Positions 46,109 to 57,666 of a stretch of DNA of 64,000 bases are shown here, one piece after another. The notes under the pieces were generated by a model. The model did no database searches. It saw only the letters and a program-made list of their open reading frames with translations, and had not been told where the DNA came from. Numbering within the stretch: position 1 is the first letter of the stretch; every line of letters starts with the position of its first letter. Both the position numbers and the translations under genes were made by a program. Origin of the DNA: Nageia nagi (taxonomy: Eukaryota > Pinophyta); the NCBI GenBank assembly GCA_050084985.1, contig JBITNC010000001.1:60326001-60390000 (forward strand). The letters are read 5' to 3'.

Positions 46109-47637
46109 TCAAAACTTGTTACCTGACTGATTGATTCCAAAATGGGATCCCCTCGTAAAGAAGTGTTTCCTTCCAAGACTAGCATCAATTGGAGGAGAAG
46201 TTTCAACAACACCCTTCCCGTAAGAAGAAGCCGACCTGCGTTTCATCTTAGGAGGGACTTCAAACAAGTCTCTATGATCCCTCCTTTTTTGAACATAAAC
46301 CCATCCGGAAGAGGGTTCAACTTGTGGAACCCCTTGACTTCCCTCCAATCTTTCCTCTTAGTTTGAGGTAGATCCTCTTGTATTGGTTCTTTGGAACCAG
46401 TCTCATGATTGTGGACGAGCTCTTGCATGTCGTGAGGATCTGGTTTACCTATGTTCTCCTTGGGTTCTTATGTCTCGGATTCACTAGATTTGGGAGGCTT
46501 ACAGTGAAGGCGATCCCTTATCTAGTGATCATACAATTGGCAAACAAAACAGGCATTAAGGAGGTTTAGACAACGAATTTCCTGCAAGAAACTTTCTTAA
46601 AAGGTTATCAATTTAAAATGCTTGGGGAGTTTTCTTTGTAGGACGACTTCCACACATACTATGGGGCTATGCTTGAAGGACATTTACACTGGATGTTCGA
46701 TTAATACCTTCCCAGACCTCTCAACTATTGATCTAATCAGATACCTGAACTCAGATTTCATAGCAACAAATTCAATCTAGCGGGGATAGCATGATTGAGC
46801 CTTATCGAAAGGGTTGAAGTTGGGATGCAATGATTTCAAGTACGTTGCAGATCGGACCACTATTAGAGTTTCAAACTGAAGAATATGTTTTGCAACCTCT
46901 ATTTTTTCAAAAAGGCACTGATATACTTGATTCACTAATGGAAATCTTCTTCTTAAGGCATTTTCCTTAAGAAATAGAGAATGATGCCCTTATTCAACAA
47001 CTTGTTCATAGTACGACATACTCTGGTGCCGTTTCAACCTCCATCAAGAACTCATCAATCTCCGTGTCTGCTTTTTATTCAGCGTCAAAAATCGTAGAAT
47101 CCAACCTATCTAGGCGGCAACCTTCATCCTCTTCCTATAAATCCTCATATCCATTTAACGGGTTGGCTTTTTCTTCATGAAATTGCCCTTGATGGGACTC
47201 CATGTTCTCATAATGGGGTTTTGCAACCAATGCAGAAAAACCTCACGTGACGTCTGCAAATTATCTAGGCGGGGCATACATTTTTTACATGGCTTTGACT
47301 AGCTTTTGTACATTACTGGAGAGTATCATATCCTGCATGCAGGATTTGGTCATTTTCTCATGGATTTTTGCATCCTCATCCTCACGTCGATCTCCCTTGG
47401 ATACAACTATACACTATCTTTTTCTTTAACATTAGGTGGAAAACGGGCACAGATCAACCCCCTCTCTGCCGCTCCCATAGAAGGACCAGAAATTAATGGT
47501 GAGCGAGATCGATCCCTCGACCCCAATCCTTCATCACTGTAGGTTTCTAAGAATAAATCGTGTGTTATGTGAATTTCTTCTCTGCCACAATCAATGATAT
47601 CCTCCATTGATTCATACAATGGGTTCTCCAAGTGCAT
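46109..47637 (-). pseudogene. LINE ORF1 (DUF4283-like, zinc knuckle)
   Basis: Open start at 47407-47637 (MHLENPLYESMEDI...), then broken frames: LKENALRRRFPLVNQVYQCL, SATYLKSLHPNFNPFDKAQ, VCVEVVLQRKLPKHFKL (near 46640), and a C-x2-C-x4-H knuckle CFVCQLYDH (near 46550). It closes with SSGWVYVQKRRDH at 46109-46348. The order matches plant LINE ORF1 RNA-binding proteins. Assignment is from motifs only. Confidence 0.7.
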
Positions 47638-47810
47638 GTTTTCTAGTCATCCGCCTTCTCTACTGTAAACCCTAGTCCCTCTTCCTACTGGAGTGCCATT
47701 GTACATGAACATTGTTGACTCCCTTCACGAATGTACTCAAGCGTGAACACCGCTCGAATCGAGATTTGCTCAAGGTCGTGATCGCTCTTTTTGCTGAAAA
47801 TTCATCGAAA

Positions 47811-47980
47811 CTAAGGAATGGCAAGAACTCCAAAACAAGTTCATCAAAACTTTCACCTTCTCTAGTGGTGACCTAAACGTTTACCAAGGACTTCTTAAAA
47901 TCAAATAACTATTATATTTATCTCCACATGATGTCATAGCTAAGTTCACCAGGTCCTTCCCTAGATAAGTGCTAACCCTC
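47811..47980. repeat. Repeat D, copy 3 (partial)
   Basis: Matches 57265-57420 and 12310-12410 (shared GAATGGCAAGAA, CTTCTTAAAATCAAA, AGGTCCTTCCC). Lies just upstream of the LINE. Confidence 0.7.
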
Positions 47981-48074
47981 TTCTCCTTGACTTTCCATAA
48001 ACAGATAAACTAAAAAACTGATGAAAGCTAAGAAGAAGGATGATCCTAACTATTAGGAAGAAAAACAGAAAAAA

Positions 48075-48277
48075 ATCTAAAATACGAATTCCAAGAAGGT
48101 GAAAGGGAAGTAATTTTGAAAAATAGAATCTGCAAAATAAGACTCTAAGATTAAAACTCAAAAAATCAATATAAAATCTAAAATACGAATTCCAAGAAGG
48201 TGAAAGGGAAGTAATTTTTGAAAAATAGAATCTGCAAAATACAACTCGAAGATTAAAACTAAAAAAATCAATATTGG
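48075..48277. repeat. Direct tandem duplication, period about 101 bp
   Basis: Two adjacent copies of TCTAAAATACGAATTCCAAG and the next ~80 bp, with a few differences. No gene. The surrounding 47980-48580 is AT-rich and otherwise featureless. Confidence 0.85.
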
Positions 48278-48579
48278 TACTAAGTCGAAACCCAAGATAA
48301 AGATAATCAACGATTACTGGATAAAATAAGTAAACAAAATCAATGAACTACTAGTCAAATATCAATATTTATTCCCTATGTTAGAAAAATAAGTACCAAA
48401 GAACTATGCTAGCACCAACTAGACTAATGTCAATATCATGTGGAAGATCCCCATTACAAATAGTCACCAAGTTGCTTCTCCAAAAATTGATCAATCTACT
48501 ACATTACAAATAACAAAACTATGGAAAAGGGGAAACAACTTTTTGCGAACAAAGAAAAATAAGCATATCGCCAAGTTCA

Positions 48580-49350
48580 AGAAATTATATCTGCATCTCA
48601 TGTTGTGAATAAATCAGGAACCAAGAAAGTGGGATTCAATGATCCTATTATCTAGGACATCATACCCAAAAAGAAATATCCAATTCCTGACAAACGTAAG
48701 AAAGTCGCCAAATCAACAAAGGAGCTCAATGAGTTGTTAAAAAAACAAAGGTTGAAGCAAAAAGAAGACAATACTCCAAAATTTACTCAAGAGTAGATGA
48801 AACTCTTAAAAGAATTCAATCGTATGCTAAAGGAAGAAAATATCATGACAAAATTAAAATTAATCGTCAAGTATTGGAACAAAAAGAGCAAGCCCATTGA
48901 GAATACTTGTGCGATAAAGAATGAGAGAGCTTGGAAGAAACAACCTATCATGATCCATGCCATACTAAACAACAAATTGGCTAAAAATGTGATGTTGGAT
49001 TTAGGAGCAAATATCAATGTCATGCCTTCAAAGACTTGGCGACAACTCGATTGTCCACCATTACAATCAATAGAATAGAACAAGCTCTTGTCGACTAATC
49101 TAACATTAGACCAAAAGGAGTTCTTAAGAACATCATTGTATCCTACTTCAGTATCGACTCCCAAGTAGACTTTGATGTAATCGCCATTGTGAATACCATG
49201 TCCTATATTGCTTTTTTGGATTTAAAATGGTTTGCGAACAATAATGGCATCTTGAACAGTAAGACCAAGAGATGGTAGTATCTAACGAGGAACGCGAAGG
49301 CTATCTCCCACTTAATAGAGGTATGGACCACACCTACATTCCCTTCCTAA
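48580..49350 (+). pseudogene. Ty3/gypsy protease remnant
   Basis: The open piece at 48797-49078 reads MIHAILNNKLAKNVMLDLGA then NINVMPSKTWRQL, the retropepsin pattern of plant gypsy elements (established: D-L/S/T-G-A then a small-residue MP motif). In the other frames downstream, YFSIDSQVDFDVIAIV and FLDLKWFANNNG match the stretch that follows the protease. Upstream lies a lysine-rich gag tail. Stops and shifts throughout. No RT or integrase follows before element F. 49351-49683 holds nothing recognisable. Confidence 0.72.
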
Positions 49351-49683
49351 ATTTCAGCAATGATGATAATGACTCAGAAAATGACAAATTCCCCATTAAA
49401 TATCCAAGATTTTTACACATTGACATCATGAAAGGAGTCTAATGGTTTTCATGATTATATCAACCCTATAGATGATGGAGAAATAACTTTTATGGTGGCA
49501 ACTAAGTAGAGGATTCTGAAATCATTCCCTTGGCTCTCCTTAAGAAAAATGCTCTTATTTCCCTTTGCAATATAAGGGTGGGGCACCACTAGGTAGAAGA
49601 AGCCCACTTTTATAACCCACCTTCATCTAGATCAATCCCCCTTTTGATCCAACTCTTTCTCATTGGTCATGGATGCACAAAAC

Positions 49684-50635
49684 TATAATGTCTCCATTTT
49701 TGGCATCTCACTTGTTTTTGCACTTTGATATATTTATTGGGCCACATGGAGTGGGACACTCCTCTCTAGGAGTACCTAAGAGTGATTTTGAGTAGATATG
49801 AGTGATTCATGATATTTTTGGATAATAATGGGACTTTATTTATATTCTTATAATAATTTGTAATCCCAAAGTGGGACACCCCATGAAATAATGCAATTTG
49901 TAGTTTCAAAAGCCTTCTAGGTGAGGTTGACTTTTCAATTCATGATGAGATGTTCACCTATAAAGGCAAGGAGTGCCCCACTCCAGGATCATCATTCGAA
50001 CATCATTTCACTTTTTTTCAAGGAGTGGTTGGATCAGCTTGTTTCTCAACCTACTATGCACAAAAACCCTACAAGAGAGACCTTGAGGACAAAAACCCTC
50101 TTGGTTTTCAAGAGCTTAGGACAAAAACCCTTAAGCACTTTGTTGGTGGATCCTTCTAGGGTTCACACTTGCACTTCATTAACACTTCAACATCTAGATT
50201 TTGTGTATTAAGAGTGAGGGACATCCAACTTTAGGAGGCCTTTTTGGTGCATTTGCATTCATCTCTAGCCTTCCAAGGGTCGCCCAACCTTGGAGAGCCA
50301 ACGAATATTTTTGAGCACTCGGACTTGTCATTTTCAGCCCCTAAGAGGGCTGCCCACCTTCTAGGGCATCATATTTGGTTATTTGATGTTCATACTTGTT
50401 CTTCATGGTGTATAGAGGTGATTGACACTTAAATCTGATTTTTCTATGGCACATTGGCATTTATTTCAATATTGTTTCAAATTTGAAATTAGTGCATAAA
50501 TTGTATGAATATTGATGCATGAAATTGTGTCGAACTGAAATTGCTTTGGGATTGGAATTGATAACTAGGGCACAATTTGGCAAATCTGAAATTGTTGTGA
50601 ATAATCCTTGTTTATCCTAGTTGGAAATCATTATA
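49684..50635 (+). repeat. Element F 5' LTR (952 bp)
   Basis: Aligns with the split right copy (shared TTTTTGGATAATAATGGGAC, CAAAGTGGGACRCCCC). Confidence 0.85.
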
Positions 50636-50636
50636 G

Positions 50637-50648
50637 TAGTATCAAAGA
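50637..50648 (+). promoter_or_regulatory. Element F primer binding site (degenerate)
   Basis: TAGTATCAAAGA just after the LTR, resembling the tRNA-iMet site TGGTATCAGAGC with changes. Confidence 0.6.
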
Positions 50649-51097
50649 TGGATTCCTACCAGCTTGTGAATCATGGAGAGTTTGGAGTTAGATGCCCTAT
50701 TCGTGGAATACCAAGGTAGGAGATTTTAGGTGAAAAGAAGAAGGACAACCGAAGTGATGAGAGAAGAGATATAGAACAAAGAATTCATGTTGTTACATGG
50801 GATCAGAGAGGAGAAACGTTACATATTCAATTTTTGCCTATGTGGCTACCCAAATTTTTTGAGAAAACTAAGTACACATAGATATGCAATTAATGGTGAA
50901 ATTACAAAAGGCAAGCATGAAGAGGAATAAGAAAATGACAAAGAAAAATCAGATATGGATCCTGAAGCGAAAGTTGATGGCCGTAAATCTGAAGAAATGA
51001 AAAAGGTCGCAGCTGACAAAGTTGAAGACATTCTCGAAGCTCATGTTGACAAAATTGTAAATAAATGAGCAGTCAAAAGGAGAATCCAAATCAGAAA

Positions 51098-51543
51098 GTG
51101 TTGATGAAGAAATTGCCTTGTCATGTGAGGAATTATGCAAAGGAGATGTCATAGAGGTTGCTGATTTTGAAGGACATGATTTTGGAGACAAATCAGAATT
51201 ATTATTGCATGAAGATGATTTTGATCAAAGGCCTAGCAAGGAAGATGGGACAAACTTTGAAGGAGAGGTACCTGAGAATTGGGACAGCCATGGAGACACT
51301 ATTGAAAGGTATGAAATTAATTCTAATTTTGATATGCATTATAACAACAGTTCATTAACTTGGCATAGTCTTGACATTCATGAAGACGGTTGGAAGAAAC
51401 AATTATTGATAACTACCGACAATGAGGTAAGTTGGATAACTTTCAGTTTGTTGATAACTCACTGTTGCAGATGGATGCTGAATTGTCTTTTGATAATCCA
51501 CTCTTTGAGTCAGATGATGTACCTCCTGATTTTGATAATATAA
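51098..51543 (+). other. Acidic open frame in element F, unrecognised
   Basis: 141-codon frame from 51118, rich in D and E (DFEGHDFGDKSELLLHEDDF, WDSHGDTIERYEINSNFD). No known motif. The 450 bases before it (50640-51098) are broken frames with a lysine- and glutamate-rich stretch. It may be a further captured piece or a degenerate gag. Confidence 0.35.
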
Positions 51544-51549
51544 GTGAGA

Positions 51550-51735
51550 TATAAGATCCAGCTGTGATATGCAGTTACGAGGTGAGACCAGCTGAATGGC
51601 CTATTGAGCCACTTGATGTTCTTATTCCTACCAGGGACCTTGGTGGTTTGGATTATCATGGGTTGATTTGGGAATCCCTTGTGACGTTTGGAGCTATTCC
51701 CATGGAAACACTTGGCTGGGAACATTGAGAGTTCT
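51550..51735 (+). pseudogene. Coding-like stretch of unknown origin in element F
   Basis: In the same frame as the SUV3-like piece, with one stop: CSYEVRPAEWPIEPLDVL, DLGGLDYHGLIWESLVTFGA. The composition and low number of stops look like a real protein. I do not recognise the family. Confidence 0.35.
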
Positions 51736-51737
51736 TC

Positions 51738-51885
51738 AAAGAAGCAGTTGTCATTGAAGATCTACCATTAGGGCTGCAAGAGAGATATCTCTTCTATACC
51801 AGTCCTGTTGACATGAACAAAAAATATTTAGTTCAAGGACTCATCCGAATTACAGTAGCATATGCAAAAAAGAGTGTCATTGGAG
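51738..51885 (+). pseudogene. Captured fragment resembling SUV3 RNA helicase
   Basis: DLPLGLQERYLFYTSPVDMN followed by QGLIRITVAYAKKSV resembles the C-terminal part of SUV3 helicases, where LPL-L...YLF.SPVD and a downstream YAKKG occur (family recall, not checked by search). About 48 codons only. Continues in frame into the ATG2-like piece. SUV3 unwinds RNA in mitochondria; here it is a non-functional fragment. Confidence 0.5.
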
Positions 51886-51939
51886 GAGGTGAATGTTGGA
51901 TAGATGCTAAAGATCAGTCAGGTGCAGCAACATTTAATG

Positions 51940-52530
51940 TCAAAAAGGGATCTAGTAGCAGTTTGGTGATCAGATTGTCCTGGAAACAAGGTTTAGACAA
52001 ACGCCAGATTGAATTGGATGGAATCGAGCTTGTTCTTGTTCCACAATCTGAGGGTAAGACCTCTGGATGCACTGAAGCATGTTCTACTGTGAAAGTATAT
52101 TCCAGAAAATTTTTGCAACCTAGTGAACATCATTTAAAGCACTCTAGGGCCCATGGTTGCAAACCAGGTGGAAAGCCTTCTGCTTGGTGTCCATGTTAAA
52201 TCTGTGATTGCATCTGAGCCATGCAAGAAGAATTGTGGAACGAAAGTAGGATTTGAAAGCAGCAGTCAATCTCTAACCATTTTGGTTCTTACAAAGAAAA
52301 AGAAAGAAAGTATATTAGAGTGCCAGAATCAGATTATGAAGCAATGGGGCTAATGATTCTTGTGAAAATACTCATGATTATTTAGCAATGTTGAAAAAAC
52401 TTATAAGGTTTCATGGTGCAATGGTTGATGTTTGTGATGTGTCTGATAATGATACTGATTCCAAGCATAGGAAACCTGTGGGACAGATTATGTGTTTTGG
52501 ACATGTTGAGGATGGAAGTTATGCTTTTCA
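51940..52530 (+). pseudogene. Captured fragment resembling autophagy protein ATG2, N-terminal region
   Basis: Three blocks in the order of ATG2: SSLVIRLSWKQG with IELDGIELVLVP (ATG2: a short beta pair ending in ELELVLAP-like text), then VANQVESLLLGVHVKSVIA with LTILVL, then YLAMLKKLIRFHGAMVDVC with SDNDTD. One frameshift lies near 52150 and one near 52350. The blocks follow without introns, suggesting an mRNA origin. ATG2 transfers lipid to the growing autophagosome membrane; this is a dead fragment. Assignment is by recalled family pattern. Confidence 0.6.
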
Positions 52531-52534
52531 GAGA

Positions 52535-53320
52535 GAATCAGTGATTAATGAAGGGATGGTAACAAAACTGCTAATCAGAAAGAGTGATAATGTGGAAGAA
52601 GTACGCACATTCTTTGGAGTTCATTTCTTTGCTTCAGCAGTTGTTGTGATGACAAGAACATTCATGAAGAGCAGGTGAATCAGCATCACAAGGCCTTACC
52701 GAAAATTTACAGGCTGATAGATTGAAGACAGCCTTCTCATGTTGATTGTCGGATTGTAGATTTTCCTAGATTGGAATGCCAATCAGGAGATGTAGAGGTT
52801 AGGTGGTTCAGCTTTGATCGAATAAGGGAACATGTGTTGTTACTTGGCCTTTAAAGAAAGCTTGCATGAGACACCAACATATGGAGACTGGGTGGAATCA
52901 AAAGGACCTCGTTACTGCCCTTCTATTGAAGACAAGATAGAAAAATTTAAGACCAAGGAGTCTCATCAGATATTTTTGGAACGTGAAGGACAAAACATTC
53001 CAGAGCTTTATGTACAAGGCTTATTCATAGGTTTGCCAGAGAGACTTCGACTGATCTATTAAGAACTCTACTTGATCTTGGAAGCTGTGTGATGTTGCAG
53101 CCTGCATATGCTGTAGAATATGATTATTTGCCTGTGCATCAATGTCATAGAACTCTTATGACAAAAAAGATAGAGGGCCTTTTCTTCTCAGGTCAGATAA
53201 ATGGGGCAACTGGCTATGAAGAAAAGCAGCACGGGACCTAATAGCGGGGATCAATGCTGGTAAACAACTTGTTGTTCTTGAAAGGGAAAGAAGTTATACT
53301 GGGGTAGTAGTTTTCGACTG
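52535..53320 (+). pseudogene. Captured fragment of MnmG/GidA (tRNA uridine modification enzyme)
   Basis: Colinear family blocks: [120 protein letters not shown] and [16 protein letters not shown], then AGINAGKQLVVLERE. About 260 codons from the middle of the protein, interrupted by some five frameshifts and stops (open pieces 52388-52678, 52832-53062). No introns are seen, so capture was probably from mRNA. MnmG (MTO1 in mitochondria) makes the 5-carboxymethylaminomethyl group on wobble uridine. It is fused directly after the ATG2-like piece. Confidence 0.85.
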
Positions 53321-54390
53321 TTCTGAATCGCTTTTTTGGGAAGTATTTGATTCTTTGACTATGCATGATATCATAAATTGTACAGGATGTTTTCAAGTGT
53401 TTAGGCAGTTTGGATGTGATGGTTTAATGTCACATGAAGACCATAAACAGTTCTGTATCAGTTAAGGGGCCCAAACTGTCCAGTTTTGACAAAAGACGAA
53501 AATTTGAGGAATGGGGTCATGTTCAGCTGTACACAACATAAAAATATATGATCATATAGTTGTTGAAGTCTCCTGGAATTATATCAGGTATGATCAGATT
53601 TTACTCTCTCTGATTTCCAAAGAGCAGTCAAAAATTTTGAAAATACAAGAATCAGATGTGCAGAACCATAAGATTGTTGAAAAGGATAGTACAAAAAAAG
53701 AGCAAATGGTGTAAGTGTTAGATGCACAACATGTCACCAATGGATACATATCAAAACAATTTATGATGAAATTAAGGTTTTGTTTGAGGCATATAGTGGT
53801 TTATCTTCTGAAACATCAGATCTTCGAAGAAATTGGTTAAAATATGTTTTAGTTTCAGCTACTAGTAGTATTAAAGAATCAATAACATGCACATCTGATT
53901 TCTCACAATTGACTCCAGCTGTTGAAGACGTTTCAACTAATGGTACTGTTCCTGTTTCAAAAGAAGAGTTTAAGATGGTTCTTGCTGTGTTCTCCTCATG
54001 TTCTTCTGATGTTTTGATGACTGTAAATGAGCAACAGTACGAGATTCAGCAGAATTGAGTAAGTTGGAGTCATGAATTGTTGAGCATCTATGGGGTGACA
54101 GCAACCATATTACTGTAGGAGAAATGAAAAGAGAAAATACTGATCTGCTGTATGAATATGTTGAGAAAAGTAATGCTTATCAGCATATAAGACATTTGAA
54201 TTTCCCTTTCCTTCACTATACAGTTGTTAAGAGGACTTTAATCTTGATTGTAGGAAAAACAAATGTAGAACCTGTCATTTTGTGTCTCCTAGAAGAAGCT
54301 GCTGAAAAAGCCTGATGACTCCTTGTTCATTGAAGATATTGTCAATGGTTTTTCATTACTAGAGTTTGTTAAGGACACTGCATTGCATAT
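53321..54390 (+). other. Element F interior, coding-like but unrecognised
   Basis: Several moderate open pieces (53511-53714, 53780-54058, 54124-54315) with protein-like composition, e.g. QILLSLISKEQSKILKIQES and SATSSIKESITCTSDFSQLT. I do not recognise them. They may be further captured gene fragments, including the rest of MnmG. Confidence 0.3.
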
Positions 54391-54394
54391 ACAT

Positions 54395-54500
54395 GATGCC
54401 TCAAATAAACTAGCTTTTTTCCTTGAGTACTTGGTGAAGTGGAAGAGATTGCCAGCTGAAGATGCATCTTGGGAAGGAGCTAAAATTCTTGCACATTCAG
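54395..54500 (+). pseudogene. Chromodomain-like remnant
   Basis: FFLEYLVKWKRLPAEDASWE followed by ILAHSALN matches the chromodomain core (YLVKWKGLP..DATWE) found at the C-terminus of gypsy chromovirus integrase and in CHD proteins. It lies just before the right LTR, where a chromovirus integrase would end. About 35 codons. Confidence 0.55.
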
Positions 54501-54534
54501 CCTTGAATTGCTTGAGGGCAAGCAATTGCGGATT

Positions 54535-54916
54535 TGTAATGTCTCCATTTTTGGCATCCCACTTGTTTTTGCACTTTCATATATTTGTTGGGCCACATGG
54601 AGTGGGACGCCCCTCTCCAAGATACTTAGAAGTGATTTTGAATAGATAGGAGTGAATCTTGATATTTTTGGATAATAATGGGACTTTATTTTTATTTTTA
54701 TAATGATTTGTAATCCCAAAGTGGGACGCCCCATGTAATAATGCAATTTGCAATGTCAAAAGCCTTCTAGCTGAGGTCAACTTGTCACTTCAAGATGAGA
54801 TGTTCACCTACAAAGGCAAGGAGTGCTCCACCCCAAAATCATCATTCGGACATCATTTTACTTCTTTTCAACGAGTGGTTAGATCAGCTTGTTTCTCCAC
54901 CTCCTATGGATGAAAC
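54535..54916 (+). repeat. Element F 3' LTR, first part
   Basis: Aligns with 49684 onward. Interrupted by solo LTR G. Confidence 0.85.
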
Positions 54917-56152
54917 TGTGATGATCCGAAATGGACCTCAATGCAAAAACAACCAATTCAAACCCTTGATACCTGACATCAGGCCTATAACATCAATTCC
55001 AAGCATTTAAACTCTCCAATTGCCAACGTTAGGGTTAGTTCATCAAATAACAACATACACAACTCCACAATCTCACGTTTGGCTAATATATGTAATAAAC
55101 AATAAATATTATCCCAAAATGCCAACGTCTAATAATAGCAAGCATGAACAACAATAACAATCCAATGCATGCACAAATGGATAGACGCAAGATAAGTATG
55201 ATATCCAAATGCCCTTGGCAGTATACAAATGATATGGAATGGCAATGATACAATACCAAGCCCAGGAGGGATGATGTTGGCTTCTCAGAAGCCAACTATG
55301 GCACAACACAATATCTCCTCAATCTCTAGTAGAACTCTGGAACCATGGGATAGTATGCCTCCTCAGAATAAGAATCCTCCCCATCAAAGGGGCCCTCCTT
55401 AGATCCTTGATAACCACCAAAGGTAGAAGCAATACCTCGGAATACCACAGGATGGGCAAAGGTGCTACACCAGTGCCGTAGACAAACAAGATCCCTTGAC
55501 TTGAATGCCCTCTAGACGTTGTGCCTAGGAAAGGTTGCTTACCACTGCTAAGATTTGTTGTCCTTTGGATTGTGTAGAAGTAATAATAATCAATGTTTGT
55601 CCAATAATGAGCCTCCAAGGATTAATATAGCCTTCCTTGGTTCGAATTACACCTTGAAGTCATCACCCAATCACCTCATGGCCCAATTGTGGCACCTAGG
55701 GATCCATCCAAGCTCAACGTGGATATCTAGGCCTCCACTATGCTCCACGTGGACCCATAAATGCATGCGTGGGTCTAGAAGGCATGCGTGGGCACCTAAA
55801 GGGCCAACATGGGTATCAAGATCCAATGTAGGGGTCTAGAAGCCTCCCCCAAGCTAGTGCAGGTGTCTACATGCTCCCAATCTCAACGTTGGGTCTTTAA
55901 GTGTTCACCCGACCATTAAATGCTAAATAGGCCTTGGGATTCCCACAATCATGTTTCGGGATCTCCAAGTATGATAAATACACCTAATCTAATCTTAAGA
56001 GGGAGACATACCACTTGGGGCTCACAGTGGGGTCCATTGACCCATTAAGTCTCCTATCCTAAGTTACAACTTGAAAGTACAATAAAGTATATTACAAAGA
56101 GGATTCTTTTGGACCCCACAATTAATTACAATGGGACAAGAGGGACATCACA
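54917..56152 (-). repeat. Solo LTR G (about 1,236 bp)
   Basis: Ends TGTGATG...CATCACA, flanked by GAAAC (54912-54916) and TAAAC (56153-56157), a 5-bp duplication with one change. No interior or partner LTR. Same family as G2 (57667-58876). Minus orientation is inferred from the GGGAC-type end, which starts such LTRs (TGTGATGTCCC). A solo LTR is what remains after recombination between two LTRs. Confidence 0.8.
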
Positions 56153-56697
56153 TAAACTCTATAGGAGAGACATTGAGAACAAAAACCCTTAAGCACTCTA
56201 TTGGTGGATCCATTCAAGGTTCACACTTGCACTTCATTAACACTTCAGCATTCAAATTCTACATATTGTGAGTTCCCAAGTGGGATGCCCAGCTTTAGGA
56301 GGCCTTTTCGGTGCATTTGCATTCATTTCCAGCCTTCTAGGAGGGTCGTCCAACCTTGGAGAGCCAAGGAATATTTTTGAGCATTCAGATTTGTCATTTT
56401 CAGCCCCTAACAGGGTCATCCACCTTCTAGGGCATCATATTTGGTTACTTAATGTTCATGCTTGTTCTTCATGGTGTATAGAGTTGATTGGCACCCAAAT
56501 CTGATTTTTCTGTGGCACATTCATTTAATTTAGTATTGTTTCAAATCTGAAATTAGGGCATAAATTTATGAATATTGATGCATGAAATTATGTGGAATTG
56601 AAATTGCTTTGGGATTGGAATTGATAACTAGGGCACAATTGGGCAAATATGAAATTCTTGTGAATAATCCTAGTTTACCCTGATTTGAATCATTATA
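56153..56697 (+). repeat. Element F 3' LTR, second part
   Basis: Aligns with 50070-50635 (shared GCACTTCATTAACACTTCA, GATTGGAATTGATAACTAGG). Confidence 0.85.
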
Positions 56698-56847
56698 AAA
56701 ATGCCCATTGATGAACTTTTTGCATGAATGCCACCCCCCCTCTCCCCAAAACCTGTTATTATTCTAAGGCGATACACTTAGAAATGTTATGAAATATGGG
56801 TGATCATGAAGTAAGTAACAAAGGGCTTACAAAGAAAGTTTTAGTAG

Positions 56848-57480
56848 AAGAATATGCAAAATTACCAAAGGTATATATCCTACAATACCTTGCCTAAATA
56901 CAATGGTTTTCTTACTAAAAATGGAGACAATCTTCATTGACAAATCTAGCCAAATAAAAGCCCTTGAAGATACATTGCTTGCCACAATAGCCAGATGGTA
57001 GAACTCCCACAAAGCCAATTTTGAATCTTGGGATCAAATTTGATAGCATATGCAGCTATGGTTCGAAATGTTCGAATCTTCAATCAACCAAAGATCTAGT
57101 ATGTCCATAATTTGGCAATTTCAGCTCATTTTAACAAATACAAAATTGCATAAAAAAATGAAGACAATAGGGAACTTGTGAACCCTCTATTTGGGTCCAT
57201 ATATTCTACAGGATGCTTGAAACCATCCCTAAAGCATGGTACATTGAACAAGAATTAAGGAGAGGAACAAATGAATGGCAAGAATTCTAGAACAAGTTCA
57301 TTACAACTTTACTCTTCTACAATGGTGACCTAAACAAATCAAATAACTATTATTTTTATCCCCAGATGATGCCACAACTAAGTTCACTAGGTCCCCTAGA
57401 TAAGTACTACCTTACCTTCAACCGACATCGAAGTAGTATATATCTTGTGGTTTCTAGTTGCAGGATATATCTTGCACTTT
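56848..57480 (-). repeat. Repeat D, copy 2
   Basis: Longest copy; matches 11888-12480. On the minus strand it continues from the zinc-ribbon part of a gypsy gag (57440-57666). The short interval 56698-56847 before it holds nothing recognisable. Confidence 0.75.
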
Positions 57481-57666
57481 GGTTCACCATCCACAAGATT
57501 TCCACATTGAGGACATTGGGTAGCATAGTACGACCCTCCACACACCCAATAGCCAATTTTTGGTTCTTTATAGCTCCACCTACTTTCTCCTTAAGAATCA
57601 TATTTTTGAGCATATTCAAGCTTTCCCTTATTTTTGTTGGATTCTTTTCCTTCTTTTTGGTCATGG
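57407..57666 (-). pseudogene. Gypsy gag C-terminal zinc-ribbon remnant
   Basis: The minus strand shows a lysine-rich stretch (TKKKEKNPTKIRESL, LKNMILKEK) and, in a shifted frame, TQCPQCGNLVDGEPKC, a cysteine pattern. Removing solo LTR G2 joins it to the gag piece at 58877-59390. Confidence 0.55.

Larger units (their letters stand above)
42783..47637 (-). mobile_element. LINE (non-LTR retrotransposon), decayed
   Basis: Minus-strand order: ORF1 with zinc knuckle, ORF2 with endonuclease, RT and C-terminal cysteine region. The body ends at 42783 where element E begins; the true 3' end and poly(A) are therefore not seen beside it. Frames are short and broken throughout, so this is the oldest recognisable coding layer here. 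Confidence 0.85.
49684..56697 (+). mobile_element. Element F: LTR element with captured host gene fragments, 3' LTR split by G
   Basis: Two LTRs of about 0.95 kb: 49684-50635, and 54535-54916 plus 56153-56697. Ends are TATAATG or TGTAATG and CATTATA. A primer-like site follows the left LTR, so F is on the plus strand. Flanks AAAAC (49679-49683) and AAAAT (56698-56702) fit a 5-bp duplication with one change. The 3.9-kb interior has no recognisable protease, RT or integrase. Instead it carries pieces resembling SUV3, ATG2 and MnmG/GidA, all in the plus sense. Probably mobilised by a gypsy partner. Confidence 0.82.

Noticed and set aside
48787-49164. 125-codon minus-strand frame
   Set aside because: Shadow of the gypsy protease read on the plus strand, where family motifs are clear.
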